Assembly (NCBI GenBank): GCA_001871475.1
Contig: MNVE01000002.1
Span: forward strand, 141,938-205,937
Origin: Candidatus Micrarchaeota archaeon CG1_02_47_40
GTDB lineage: Archaea > Micrarchaeota > Micrarchaeia > Anstonellales > CG1-02-47-40
Length of the DNA: 64,000 nt
Direction of reading: 5' to 3'
The number at the start of each line of letters is the position of its first letter. Position 1 is the first letter of the stretch. Below the pieces are notes generated by a model. The model worked only from the letters and a program-made list of their open reading frames with translations, ran no database searches and was not told where the DNA came from. Made by a program: the position numbers and the translations under genes. Of this stretch, positions 17,048-24,778 are shown piece after piece.

Positions 17048-17589
17048 CCCCCTTCCACAGAAATTACCTGCATTGTTATCGCTTCATCCGATACGCTTGC
17101 AATTCCAAACTGTGCCTCTTTCTTATTGCCAAAAAGCGGGCGCACGCAGAATACTCCGCCTGCTTCTGCGTTTATTGCGCTTCTCGTGGCAAAATTGTTT
17201 TGAGGCGCATACCCTTTGGGAATGTCGGCGCATGCAAAAGGATAAATCTCAAAGGGCTTCCCTTCATAAATTCCTTCTATCTCATCCCGCAGGAAAGAGG
17301 CGTCCGAAAGCAGATAAAGGGGCTTTTCATTGAAGTGCATCGTATTTGCGGGAAAATGAATGTAAAAGAGAGGCGCCCCCTCAAACACTTCAATGGAATT
17401 CTCCTGCATCACATTATTGTATGCAAACGAATTGTTCAGTGCAATATACCCCCCCGGCATAAGGGGCTTAAACTCGCTTTCCTTCGGAAAAAGAAGGGAA
17501 TACTCGGTTAAAGTGAATATGCCGGCTCCCAAAATAACAATAAAAAAGGCGATTTCGCCAATACCTATGGGATTATATGCAACTTTCAC
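17044..17589 (-). CDS. Membrane-anchored protein of unknown function
   Basis: The 181-residue product begins with a hydrophobic segment (IGEIAFFIVILGAGIFTLTEY) that could be a signal anchor. An extracytoplasmic domain without recognised motifs follows. It contains two Cys (FACADIP and GVFCVRP) that could form a disulfide. A GGTTAAAAGG region upstream may hold its promoter. It converges on lysS with a four-base overlap. I do not recognise the family. Confidence 0.55.
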   Translation of the reverse strand: MKVAYNPIGIGEIAFFIVILGAGIFTLTEYSLLFPKESEFKPLMPGGYIALNNSFAYNNVMQENSIEVFEGAPLFYIHFPANTMHFNEKPLYLLSDASFLRDEIEGIYEGKPFEIYPFACADIPKGYAPQNNFATRSAINAEAGGVFCVRPLFGNKKEAQFGIASVSDEAITMQVISVEGG

Positions 17590-17685
17590 GATAAATGAGT
17601 AGGCGGAAAAGGTTAAAAGGGAATGCGAAAAAATACTACAACTTGCGGGCTCGTAACTCAGTTTGGCTAGAGTGTCTGGCTTTTA

Positions 17686-17706
17686 ATCCACTATTCCGGT
17701 GAAGAA
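17686..17706 (+). other. Intron 1 of tRNA-Lys (position 37/38)
   Basis: The canonical archaeal site: removal gives the seven-base loop CTTTTAA. The 3' side reads GTGAAGAA before the splice point, the same string seen at the 3' splice site of the tRNA-Arg gene at 19293. Confidence 0.8.
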
Positions 17707-17728
17707 ACCAGAAAGCCGTGGGTTCAAA

Positions 17729-17762
17729 AGCATATGGGGTTCCACTCCCCAGAATTTGAAAA
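17729..17762 (+). other. Intron 2 of tRNA-Lys (T loop)
   Basis: A 34-base insertion inside the T loop, with an internal GGGG/CCCC hairpin. The exact cut may be shifted by one base, since both options give the same mature loop. Confidence 0.75.
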
Positions 17763-17801
17763 TCCCACCGAGCCCGTATTTATTTTCTCAAAGTGCATTT
17801 T

Positions 17802-18458
17802 ATGGAAAAGATTTTTGAAAATGTGTTTTTAGTGCAGGGAAAGATTGCCACCAAAAACTTAGCGGAAGGAAGCAAGGTATATGGGGAGAGGCTTGTAAGG
17901 GAAAGGGAAGGGGAATACCGGATTTGGGATTTGTACAGAAGCAAGCTTGCGGCGGCAATAAGGAAAGGGTTGAAAGAGCTGCCAATAAAAGAAGGGAGCA
18001 GGGTGCTTTATCTGGGTGCGGCAAGCGGCACAACCGCATCGCACGTTTCAGACATTGTAGGGGAGAAGGGAGTCGTTTTCTGCATTGAATTTGCGCAGCG
18101 CTCAATAAGGGATTTGATTGGCATATGCGAGAAAAGGAAAAACATGGCGCCTATTCTGGCTGACGCAAGAAAGCCGCGGGATTACTCCGATATAGGGCAG
18201 GTTGATGTGATATATGAGGATGTGGCGCAGCCAAATCAGGATGAAATTCTTCTTGCAAATGCAAAGGCTTTTCTCAAAAAAGGCGGGTTTGCGATGATTG
18301 CGATAAAGTCGCAGAGCATTGACGTTACCGCCGCGCCAAAGAAAATGTACGAGCAGGTGAAAGTTAATTTACAGGGGGATTTCGAAATCCTGCAGGAGAT
18401 AGAGCTTTCCCCCTTTGACAAGGACCATCTTTTCCTTCTTTTAAGGAAAAAGGATTAG
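17802..18458 (+). CDS. flpA: Fibrillarin-like rRNA/tRNA 2'-O-methyltransferase
   Basis: Fibrillarin methylates ribose 2'-OH in rRNA and tRNA within box C/D RNPs, guided by sRNAs with L7Ae and Nop5. Signature segments are YRIWDLYRSKLAAAI, the SAM-binding loop VLYLGAASGTTASHVSDI, IYEDVAQPNQ and the catalytic-Lys strand FAMIAIKSQSID. The 218-residue length is normal for archaea. I use ATG 17802; an in-frame GTG at 17793 would start close to the tRNA end. Nop5 is not in this window. The C-terminus overlaps a convergent gene by four bases. Confidence 0.95.
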   Translation: MEKIFENVFLVQGKIATKNLAEGSKVYGERLVREREGEYRIWDLYRSKLAAAIRKGLKELPIKEGSRVLYLGAASGTTASHVSDIVGEKGVVFCIEFAQRSIRDLIGICEKRKNMAPILADARKPRDYSDIGQVDVIYEDVAQPNQDEILLANAKAFLKKGGFAMIAIKSQSIDVTAAPKKMYEQVKVNLQGDFEILQEIELSPFDKDHLFLLLRKKD

Positions 18459-19234
18459 AATGGCGGATTGGAGCGGTAAGAAACCCCTTTCACCCCCTCT
18501 CCAAACTCCTTTAAGAGAATTTTGTGCACTCCGCTTCCATACTGCATTGCTTTTTTCGGGCGGGTGTAAGCTGTTTTTGGCACTCCAAGGAGTTTTGCCG
18601 CCTCCCTTAAGAGGGGTTTTTTGTTTTTTCTGCTTCCAAGGCGTGCGGAAAGAGGCAGCGAGAGGGCAAAGGAGGAAAGGGGCTGATAAAGGAAAGGGTA
18701 GAGTGTAGAAATTCCAAACTCTCCTGCAACCGCATCCAATCTTTTGCAGTCCCTTTCCTTAAGCGTTTCAACTTCCCACGAGAGTATTTTCTGCAAATCC
18801 ATTCCCTCTTCCAGATACTCAAAATAGCGTCCGTACCCTATGAACACTTCTTCCGCTCCGCTTCCAAGCATAATGGTTTCAAAACCGCGCTCGCGCGCCT
18901 TTTCGCAGACAAAATAAAGAGGCACCATCAGCTCCACTTTCAGCAGTTCCCCCGGCATTATCTTTTTGCATTTCTCATATGTGGAAAGTATTTGCTCTTT
19001 ATCCATGATTACGGTTTCATGGGGCAAACCCATTTCTCCTGCTACTTCCCTTGCCGCTTTCACATCAGCGCTTTTTTCCGTTCCCGCAGTAATGAGCAAA
19101 ACCTCCGCTTTCTGTGAGGCGATTTTCGCGAGTGTGGCGCTGTCAAGCCCGCCTGAAAAGGGAACCGCAACCTTCTTTGGGAGGTTTGCATAAACCGCTT
19201 CCTTGAGCAATTCTGCAATTTTTTGTGCGTGCAT
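18455..19234 (-). CDS. Asparagine-synthase-like PP-loop amidotransferase/ligase
   Basis: The 259-residue protein corresponds to the ATP-PPi synthase domain of asparagine synthetase. It has the PP-loop PFSGGLDSATLA, then LGSGAEEVFIGYGRY (the LSG.GaDElfgGY-type motif), and TAYTRPKKAMQYGSG at the end. The glutaminase domain is absent, so ammonia or another subunit must supply nitrogen, or the substrate differs. I start at ATG 19234. A longer open frame to 19354 runs into the intron of the tRNA-Arg gene and is rejected. It lies just downstream of that tRNA on the same strand and may be cotranscribed. Confidence 0.8.
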   Translation of the reverse strand: MHAQKIAELLKEAVYANLPKKVAVPFSGGLDSATLAKIASQKAEVLLITAGTEKSADVKAAREVAGEMGLPHETVIMDKEQILSTYEKCKKIMPGELLKVELMVPLYFVCEKARERGFETIMLGSGAEEVFIGYGRYFEYLEEGMDLQKILSWEVETLKERDCKRLDAVAGEFGISTLYPFLYQPLSSFALSLPLSARLGSRKNKKPLLREAAKLLGVPKTAYTRPKKAMQYGSGVHKILLKEFGEGVKGVSYRSNPPF

Positions 19235-19256
19235 AGTACTCCTCAAAAACAAAAAG

Positions 19257-19461
19257 CGGGCCCGGTGAGATTTGAACTCACGACCTTCACCTTTCTTCAC
19301 AAACTCCTTTGCAAATAGCAGGACCGAAGATTTCATTTCAAAAGTTTCAACCATTCTCTTTTTCTTTTGGAGTGAAACCCTCAGAACCTTTTCTTTTTTC
19401 CAAAAAGAAAAGGTTATATGGGTAGGAGAGTGCCGCTCTATCCAAGCTGAGCTACGAGCCC
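19257..19461 (-). tRNA. tRNA-Arg(CCU) with a long intron
   Basis: On the minus strand the acceptor GGGCTCG (ends at 19461) pairs with CGGGCCC (one G-U), with G as discriminator. The D arm GCTC/GAGC is regular. The anticodon loop CTCCTA gives CCU, and the T arm GTGAG-TTCAAAT-CTCAC is standard. Between A37 and A38 lies an insertion of about 130 bases (19293-19422). Its 3' boundary GAAGAA|A is the same as in tRNA-Lys. The anticodon stem GCACT/GGTGA is imperfect (one mismatch, one G-U), which lowers certainty about the exact boundary. The spliced length is about 75. Confidence 0.78.
19293..19422 (-). other. Intron of tRNA-Arg(CCU)
   Basis: About 130 bases, long for an archaeal tRNA intron. It contains a perfect 14-bp hairpin at 19385-19415 (AACCTTTTCTTTTT, three-base loop, and its complement). 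No homing endonuclease frame was seen. Confidence 0.65.
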
Positions 19462-19499
19462 TTACGATATTTATTGAAGAAACTATTTAAAAAGGTAAA

Positions 19500-20108
19500 A
19501 TGGCAAGTCTGTATATGCCAGAACCAAAGGAAGTTGCACCTTATCTTTTTTACATGGCTTTCATGCTCCTCTTCTGCTCCCTTATCTTTGCAATTCCTCT
19601 CCTGCAGATGCAAAAAACCCCTCTTTCCGGCTACGCATACTCTGCATTTTCATACACGTGCCATCAGCTCAACGCGCGCTCCCTGTGCATATTTGAAAGA
19701 GGAGGGAATTTTGCCCTTGAGGACTGCGCGAATGAGGGAGAGAATGGCATTCACGCAATACATGAGCGAACTGCCGAAGTTGAAAAAAACGGAGAAATCG
19801 GCTACAAACTCCCGGTATGCGCGCGTGACATAGGGATTTATTTCGGAATGCTTCTTGGCGGGTTTCTGCTGCCCTTCCTTTTGGGAGTAAAGCGCACCGA
19901 AATACCAAACAAGTGGCTTTTTGTAATTGCACTCATCCCTATGGCGCTTGACGGGGGCACCCAATTAATCGGCTTGAGGGAAAGCACCAACTTTCTGCGC
20001 ATAATCACCGGCGCAATAGTAGGAGTAGCAATGCCTTTTTATATTATCCCGATTTTAAACGAATTGACTGGTGGGTTATTTGCAAATAAGAGAGGTTCTT
20101 CCAAGTGA
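19500..20108 (+). CDS. DUF2085 membrane protein
   Basis: The 202-residue polytopic protein has the DUF2085 signature: a first TM segment, then CHQLNARSLCIF, and after a loop LPVCARDIGIYFGML. Three more hydrophobic helices follow. The conserved Cys/His residues on the outer side suggest metal or redox binding, but the family has no established function. It starts directly after the 5' end of the divergent tRNA-Arg gene. The next gene overlaps it with GTGA. Confidence 0.8.
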   Translation: MASLYMPEPKEVAPYLFYMAFMLLFCSLIFAIPLLQMQKTPLSGYAYSAFSYTCHQLNARSLCIFERGGNFALEDCANEGENGIHAIHERTAEVEKNGEIGYKLPVCARDIGIYFGMLLGGFLLPFLLGVKRTEIPNKWLFVIALIPMALDGGTQLIGLRESTNFLRIITGAIVGVAMPFYIIPILNELTGGLFANKRGSSK

Positions 20109-20890
20109 AATGCTACAAGCACCATGAAGAAGAGGCGGTTGGAATTTGCACCAACTGCGGCAAGGCAATCTGCCTAAACTGCACAAGGGAGAAAATGGGA
20201 AAATTGGTTTGCTTCAGGTGCGCAAACAAGGTGGATTACGAGGGTTTCAAATCAGACAGGCTGGTGAGCAAGGAGCTTTTATATGAATTTCGCAAATGGG
20301 AAGAGCTTCACAAGGATGAGGGGAAGGGAAGATATGCGGGAGAAAAAAGATTCGGTCCAAACGAATTTTTAGGCGGGCTTTCGACTTTAATGAAACTGGT
20401 TTTTCCCCACGACCCCCGGCTGCCGGTAATGAAAGAGCACGGAGTGGATATGATAATGCCCATACTCCTTGGCGGGCTTGTGGCGGGCGTGCTTGCAAGC
20501 GTGCCTGTAATCAACCTCCTCTTCTTCCTGACCGTTCCCATAGGTGCTGCGGCGGCAATCGCCTTCCTGCGCCTTGAGGGGTATTTCCAGTACCGCATAA
20601 GCGAGGCAGAGGGGCTGAAGGTGGGAATTCTTTCAGGAATAGCTGCCGCAATCGTATCCATTTTCATCGCAGCCACCTTTGCCACCTTCTTTGCCGAGAA
20701 CACATTTCTGATTCTCAACGGCACTTTCCCGAACATTCCGACGCAGGAGATGGAGGGGATGATGAAAATAGTCGGGCTGAACAGGCATCTTTCTCTTGAC
20801 GGCATAATTGAAATGTTCAGCATTAATCTGGTGCTCTTCTCATTCTTCGGGGGAGCGGGAGGGCTTTTCTTTGCGGAGAAGATGAAATAA
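20105..20890 (+). CDS. B-box-type zinc-finger membrane protein
   Basis: This gene starts at GTG 20105, overlapping the previous stop. The first 40 residues form a B-box-like zinc finger (CYKHHEEEAVGICTNCGKA, then ICLNCTREKMGKLVCFRC). A Phe/Lys-rich linker and about four membrane helices follow (from residue 110 on). Proteins combining a B-box finger with a membrane domain are common in archaea and bacteria but uncharacterised. The overlap with the DUF2085 gene suggests they act together. Confidence 0.7.
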   Translation: MKCYKHHEEEAVGICTNCGKAICLNCTREKMGKLVCFRCANKVDYEGFKSDRLVSKELLYEFRKWEELHKDEGKGRYAGEKRFGPNEFLGGLSTLMKLVFPHDPRLPVMKEHGVDMIMPILLGGLVAGVLASVPVINLLFFLTVPIGAAAAIAFLRLEGYFQYRISEAEGLKVGILSGIAAAIVSIFIAATFATFFAENTFLILNGTFPNIPTQEMEGMMKIVGLNRHLSLDGIIEMFSINLVLFSFFGGAGGLFFAEKMK

Positions 20891-20968
20891 ACCGATATGC
20901 ACTATGCTTTTCATAATATATAAATAACTTTTTATTTCATTTATCTGATTAAGGAAAGGTAAGAAAGG

Positions 20969-21005
20969 TTTATATACCTCCTCCTCCAAATTCTACACGG
21001 GAGGT
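20969..21005 (+). promoter_or_regulatory. Promoter and ribosome binding site of the type I RM operon
   Basis: An AAAGG-TTTATATA BRE/TATA element (TATA at 20969-20976) lies about 43 bases before ATG 21012. GGGAGGT (20999-21005) is a strong Shine-Dalgarno site at a good distance. Confidence 0.6.
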
Positions 21006-21011
21006 TGTTCT

Positions 21012-22781
21012 ATGACTGACACCAAACTTCAAAAATGGGCTGAAACGCGCTACGCATATCTATGGGACGCTTTCAAAAACAACTCCTTCTCTTTTGAGGC
21101 GGCGCTCAAACTCTTAAGCGATAAGGAGGGTGACAGCAAAGACAAGGCGCTTGTCCTTTTTTCCGAACTGCGAAAAGTCGGTCTTGTTGTTTCAGAGTTT
21201 GACTCCAGCGACTCCAGAAAGAGAGTATATACTCTAAAAAGCAAAGCAGACGTGATTAAGGAAATGAAAGAGCAGGCATACCCGCAGAAGGAAACCTTAA
21301 ACAGGGGAGAGCTTGAAGGCATACTAAAGAAAGCCGCCGACCTCATACGCACAAGCGTTGATTACAAGTTCATTCTGATAATGCTCTTCTTGAAACGCAT
21401 AAGCGACAGGTGGCAGCACGAATATGAGAAAGAATATAAAAAAGCCCTTGAGGACGGTTTAAGCGAAAAGGATGCGCGGGCAGAAGCCAAAAACCCCGCA
21501 TACCATTCCTTTGACCTTCCGGAAGAATACACATGGGATAATATAAGAAAAGACGTGGCGCAGCTTCCTGAAAAGTTTTCCTCCGCGCTGAAAACACTTG
21601 CGGAAAGAAACCCCGACCTTAAGGATATACTTGATAATACTGATTTCACCCAATTCACTTCAAACCGCGAGAATGCAGAAATTTTGCGCCAGCTCGTTGA
21701 GCTTTTCAGCGAAAAAAATCTTCATGGCGTTTCTCCTGACATTCTTGGCGATGCCTACGAGTGGATACTGCGCTATTTCGCTCCCTCAAAGGCAAAGGAA
21801 GGGGAGATTTACACCCCCCGCGAGGTAATAAAACTCCTTGTAAAAATGCTTGACCCAAAACCTGGCGAGAGTGTGTATGACCCTGCTGCCGGCTCTGCGG
21901 GAATGCTCATACTTTCTTATGAACATGTAAAAAAGAATCACCCAGGAAAAGAAACAAGGCTCTTTCTTTATGGGCAGGAGCGAAACACCAAAACCCTTGC
22001 GCTTGGGAAAATGAATATGTTCATACATGATATTCGAGATTGCAGGCTTGAGGGAGGGGATACTCTTCTCTACCCGAAGCTAAAGGAAGGAGAGGGGATA
22101 AAAAAGTTTGACTCGGTTATTGCAAATCCTCCCTGGAATCAGGATGGTTTTGGGGAGGAAGTGCTCAAAAAGGCAGAATACTGGGAGAGCCGCTTTTCCT
22201 TAGGCTTTCCACCCCAACAGTCTGCGGATTGGGCATGGATTCAGCATATGCTTGCTTCTGCAAATGAAGAAAAAGGCAGAATTGGAGTTATAATTGACAA
22301 CGGCTGTCTCTTTAGAGGCGGAAAGGAAGGGGCGATAAGGCGCAAAGCGATTAAATGGCTTGAGTGTGTCATCCTTCTTCCGGAGAAACTATTCTACAAT
22401 ACTGGCGCTCCCGGCGCAGTGCTGATTTTCAGGAAGAAGAAAATACAAAGGAGAGAGGAGAAGATACTCATAATAAATGCCTCTTTGGAATTTGAAAAGC
22501 ACCCTGATGTGCGCAAATTAAACCGCCTTGGGGAGGCAAACATAATAAAAATTACTAATGCATACCGCGAATTTTCAGAGGAAGAGGGCTTTTCGCGCAT
22601 TATTTCACGCGAGGAGCTTCAGAAGAATGATTTCAGCCTAAACGTTACCCTTTACGTTTCTCCCCAAGAGGAGCAGGAGGAAATTGACATTGAGAAGGAA
22701 TGGGCTGAATTGAAGGAGCTTGAAGGGCAGTTAGGCGAAACAGAAGGGAAGATTGCCAAGCATTTGAGGGAGATAAAATGA
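21012..22781 (+). CDS. hsdM: Type I restriction-modification methyltransferase subunit HsdM
   Basis: HsdM transfers methyl groups to adenine (N6) in the site chosen by HsdS. The SAM motif YDPAAGSAGML and the catalytic NPPW (in VIANPPWNQ) are present, plus the helical N-terminal HsdM domain from about residue 95. Ahead of it is an unusual N-terminal domain of about 85 residues (WAETRYAYLWDAF...VYTLKSK) that looks like a winged helix. At 589 residues it is longer than a plain HsdM. It is the first gene of an eight-gene operon and overlaps the next gene by ATGA. Confidence 0.93.
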   Translation: MTDTKLQKWAETRYAYLWDAFKNNSFSFEAALKLLSDKEGDSKDKALVLFSELRKVGLVVSEFDSSDSRKRVYTLKSKADVIKEMKEQAYPQKETLNRGELEGILKKAADLIRTSVDYKFILIMLFLKRISDRWQHEYEKEYKKALEDGLSEKDARAEAKNPAYHSFDLPEEYTWDNIRKDVAQLPEKFSSALKTLAERNPDLKDILDNTDFTQFTSNRENAEILRQLVELFSEKNLHGVSPDILGDAYEWILRYFAPSKAKEGEIYTPREVIKLLVKMLDPKPGESVYDPAAGSAGMLILSYEHVKKNHPGKETRLFLYGQERNTKTLALGKMNMFIHDIRDCRLEGGDTLLYPKLKEGEGIKKFDSVIANPPWNQDGFGEEVLKKAEYWESRFSLGFPPQQSADWAWIQHMLASANEEKGRIGVIIDNGCLFRGGKEGAIRRKAIKWLECVILLPEKLFYNTGAPGAVLIFRKKKIQRREEKILIINASLEFEKHPDVRKLNRLGEANIIKITNAYREFSEEEGFSRIISREELQKNDFSLNVTLYVSPQEEQEEIDIEKEWAELKELEGQLGETEGKIAKHLREIK

Positions 22782-24118
22782 AGCTGTCAGAAAGCGAAAA
22801 GCTGGAGCTGAAAAAATCCACCTCCGAACTAAAGGAAGGGATTATCTCAATAGCCTCAATTCTGAATAAGCACGGCTCCGGCGAGCTTTACTTTGGAATA
22901 AATGATAAGGGAGTTGTTTTTGGGCAGCCAGCCGGCAGTAAGACGCTTCGCGAGGTTTCCCATATCATTTCCGAGAACATCGAGCCAAAAATATATCCGA
23001 AAGTGGAAGAGCGGAAAATTGAGGGCAAAACCTGCATTTATGCCTCTTTCAGCGGCGAATCCGCCCCGTATTTTGCCTATGGCAGGGCATATATGCGCGT
23101 TGGGGATGAAGACAGGCAGATTTCAGCGCGGGAGCTTGAAGCGCTTTTTATAAAGAAGAATAAGGAAGCCCTGCGCTGGGACAATAAAATCTGCAAAAAT
23201 GCCTCTTATGCGGACATTTCTTCCTCAAAACTGCGCGTTTTCTTGAAAAAAGCCAATCTTGCATTTGATTCGCCTGAAAACTCCCTTAAAAAACTCAATT
23301 TAACCCAAGACGGAAAACTTCTGAATTCCGCGATTTTGTTCTTTGGCAAACGCCCGCAGAAATTCCTTGCGAATGCCCGCCTTCGCTGTGCGGTGTTTGC
23401 AGGAAGCGGAACTGCGGAAATAATAGACCGCCAGGAGTATGAGGGAGAAGTTTTTTACCTTATTGAGTCGGCGCAGAAGTATATACTGAAAAATATACAC
23501 ATGGGGATGCGGGTTGAGGGGCTTGAAAGGATAGATGTGCCTGAAATAGACATGGAGGCTGTAAGGGAGGCAGTCATAAACGCCTTCTGCCACCGCGACT
23601 ATAACCTTTATGATTCGGTGAATATTGCGATTTTTGCCGATAGGGTGGAAATACGAAGCCCCGGACTGCTTTATGGAGGGCTTACAATAGAGCGCATTCT
23701 CAAAGAGAGGGTTTCGGAAAGGAGGAATGAGCTTATCGCAGAACTTCTCCACCGCGTTCATTTCATAGAGCGCTGGGGCAGGGGAGTGGAGCTTATTCTT
23801 TCAAAGGAGCCTTCAGCCTCTTTTAAGGAGGTCGGGAGGCAGTTCATAAGCGTTTTCCCGCGAACCCCCAAAGCTGCCCCCCAGAAAAGGGTGACTGAAA
23901 AGGTCACTGTAAAAGTCCCAGAAAAGGTCACTGTAAATCAGTCAGCAATCCTTAAGGCGATTGCAACAGATTCCGCAATAACCTCAAAAAGGTTAGCCGG
24001 ACTTGTAGGCATATCAGAGAGAAAAATAAAGGAGAATATCAGAAAGCTCAAGGAGAAGGGATTGCTTAAGCGCGTTGGGGCGGATAAGGGAGGATATTGG
24101 GAAGCGAAGGAAAGGTAA
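22778..24118 (+). CDS. AlbA_2 (Schlafen-type) / HATPase-like regulator in the RM operon
   Basis: The 446-residue protein has an AlbA_2/Schlafen-AAA_4 domain at residues 1-130 (LNKHGSGELYFGINDKGVVFG, then YMRVGDEDRQIS). A RecG-like HATPase_c_4 region follows at about 255-345 (VREAVINAFCHRDYNLYDSV, then VEIRSPG). A Lys/Val repeat linker (KVTVKVPEKVTV) leads to a C-terminal winged helix (ITSKRLAGLVGISERKIKE). It is translationally coupled to hsdM (four-base overlap). Such proteins often sit inside type I RM loci; whether this one regulates the operon or is an effector is not known. Confidence 0.8.
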   Translation: MKLSESEKLELKKSTSELKEGIISIASILNKHGSGELYFGINDKGVVFGQPAGSKTLREVSHIISENIEPKIYPKVEERKIEGKTCIYASFSGESAPYFAYGRAYMRVGDEDRQISARELEALFIKKNKEALRWDNKICKNASYADISSSKLRVFLKKANLAFDSPENSLKKLNLTQDGKLLNSAILFFGKRPQKFLANARLRCAVFAGSGTAEIIDRQEYEGEVFYLIESAQKYILKNIHMGMRVEGLERIDVPEIDMEAVREAVINAFCHRDYNLYDSVNIAIFADRVEIRSPGLLYGGLTIERILKERVSERRNELIAELLHRVHFIERWGRGVELILSKEPSASFKEVGRQFISVFPRTPKAAPQKRVTEKVTVKVPEKVTVNQSAILKAIATDSAITSKRLAGLVGISERKIKENIRKLKEKGLLKRVGADKGGYWEAKER

Positions 24119-24143
24119 GTTAAACATAATATAGGTGATTAAT

Positions 24144-24773
24144 ATGGGACAAGAAATAGAAATTGCAGCAGTAATTATCTCTGTATTTGCTTTAATCATT
24201 TCAATAACAAAAGACTTCATCATGCCCGCAATTTTCAAACCTAAATTAATATTGAATGCAGAAAATGATGAAGAATGTGTACATGAAGCCAGTTGGTATC
24301 CGCAAAAGAAGGTCAAATTAAAAGAAACATTTGAATTTAACCCCAAATTCGGAAAAAAACAGAGGTGGCTTAGATTTCGTTTAAATAATAGGCAAGGATT
24401 TTTCTCAAGAACAGCAGAAAATTGTTATGTTAAAATGTTAGAAATACGAAACAGTAAAAACCAACCGGTTCAGCCATTCAATATGATTTATCTGGGCTTG
24501 TTTTCTCCAGCAGTTTGGAAGAATAATTTAGCCAAAGGAGAATACCAAATGATAAATCTGGTTTATGAAACGCAAAAAGAGAGAGTACTAAATTTAGTGC
24601 CAGTTGGTCCGCTCGGATTACCCCTCTCTCTTTTGGAACGTAAAAATGAAAAATTATGCCCCGATGTTTATACATTAAAAATTGGTGTTTATGGAGATAA
24701 TTTTGAACCAACTTTCAAAGAGTTCAAAGTTGAACTGACCAAAAAATTCGGAGAATTAAAGTTCGTAGAGTGA
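24144..24773 (+). CDS. Membrane-anchored protein of unknown function in the RM operon
   Basis: ATG 24144 follows GGTGAT. The 209-residue product starts with one transmembrane helix (IAAVIISVFALIISITKDFI) and continues with a beta-rich cytosolic domain (WLRFRLNNRQ, KMLEIRNSKNQPV). No family was recognised. It is more AT-rich than the flanking genes. The position between the AlbA_2 gene and hsdS, with a 3' end running into the hsdS leader, suggests it belongs to the same unit. Confidence 0.6.
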   Translation: MGQEIEIAAVIISVFALIISITKDFIMPAIFKPKLILNAENDEECVHEASWYPQKKVKLKETFEFNPKFGKKQRWLRFRLNNRQGFFSRTAENCYVKMLEIRNSKNQPVQPFNMIYLGLFSPAVWKNNLAKGEYQMINLVYETQKERVLNLVPVGPLGLPLSLLERKNEKLCPDVYTLKIGVYGDNFEPTFKEFKVELTKKFGELKFVE

Positions 24774-24778
24774 TTTTT

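Larger units (their letters stand above)
17647..17776 (+). tRNA. tRNA-Lys(UUU) with two introns
   Basis: The acceptor stem GGGCTCG (17647-17653) pairs perfectly with CGAGCCC (17769-17775) and the discriminator is G. The anticodon stem TCTGG/CCAGA brackets the loop CTTTTA plus A with anticodon TTT (17682-17684). A 21-base intron (17686-17706) lies at position 37/38, with CTTT/GAAG as central helix. The T stem GTGGG/CCCAC (17718-17722, 17764-17768) contains a second, 34-base insertion (about 17729-17762). Its ends TTCA/TGAA form a bulge-helix-bulge, and removal restores the standard loop TTCAAAT. The spliced tRNA is 75 bases. CCA is not encoded. Confidence 0.9.

Noticed and set aside
19235..19354. 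N-terminal extension of the PP-loop enzyme
   Set aside because: The extra 40 codons are read through the intron and 3' half of tRNA-Arg; homologous proteins start at the MHAQKI-type segment.
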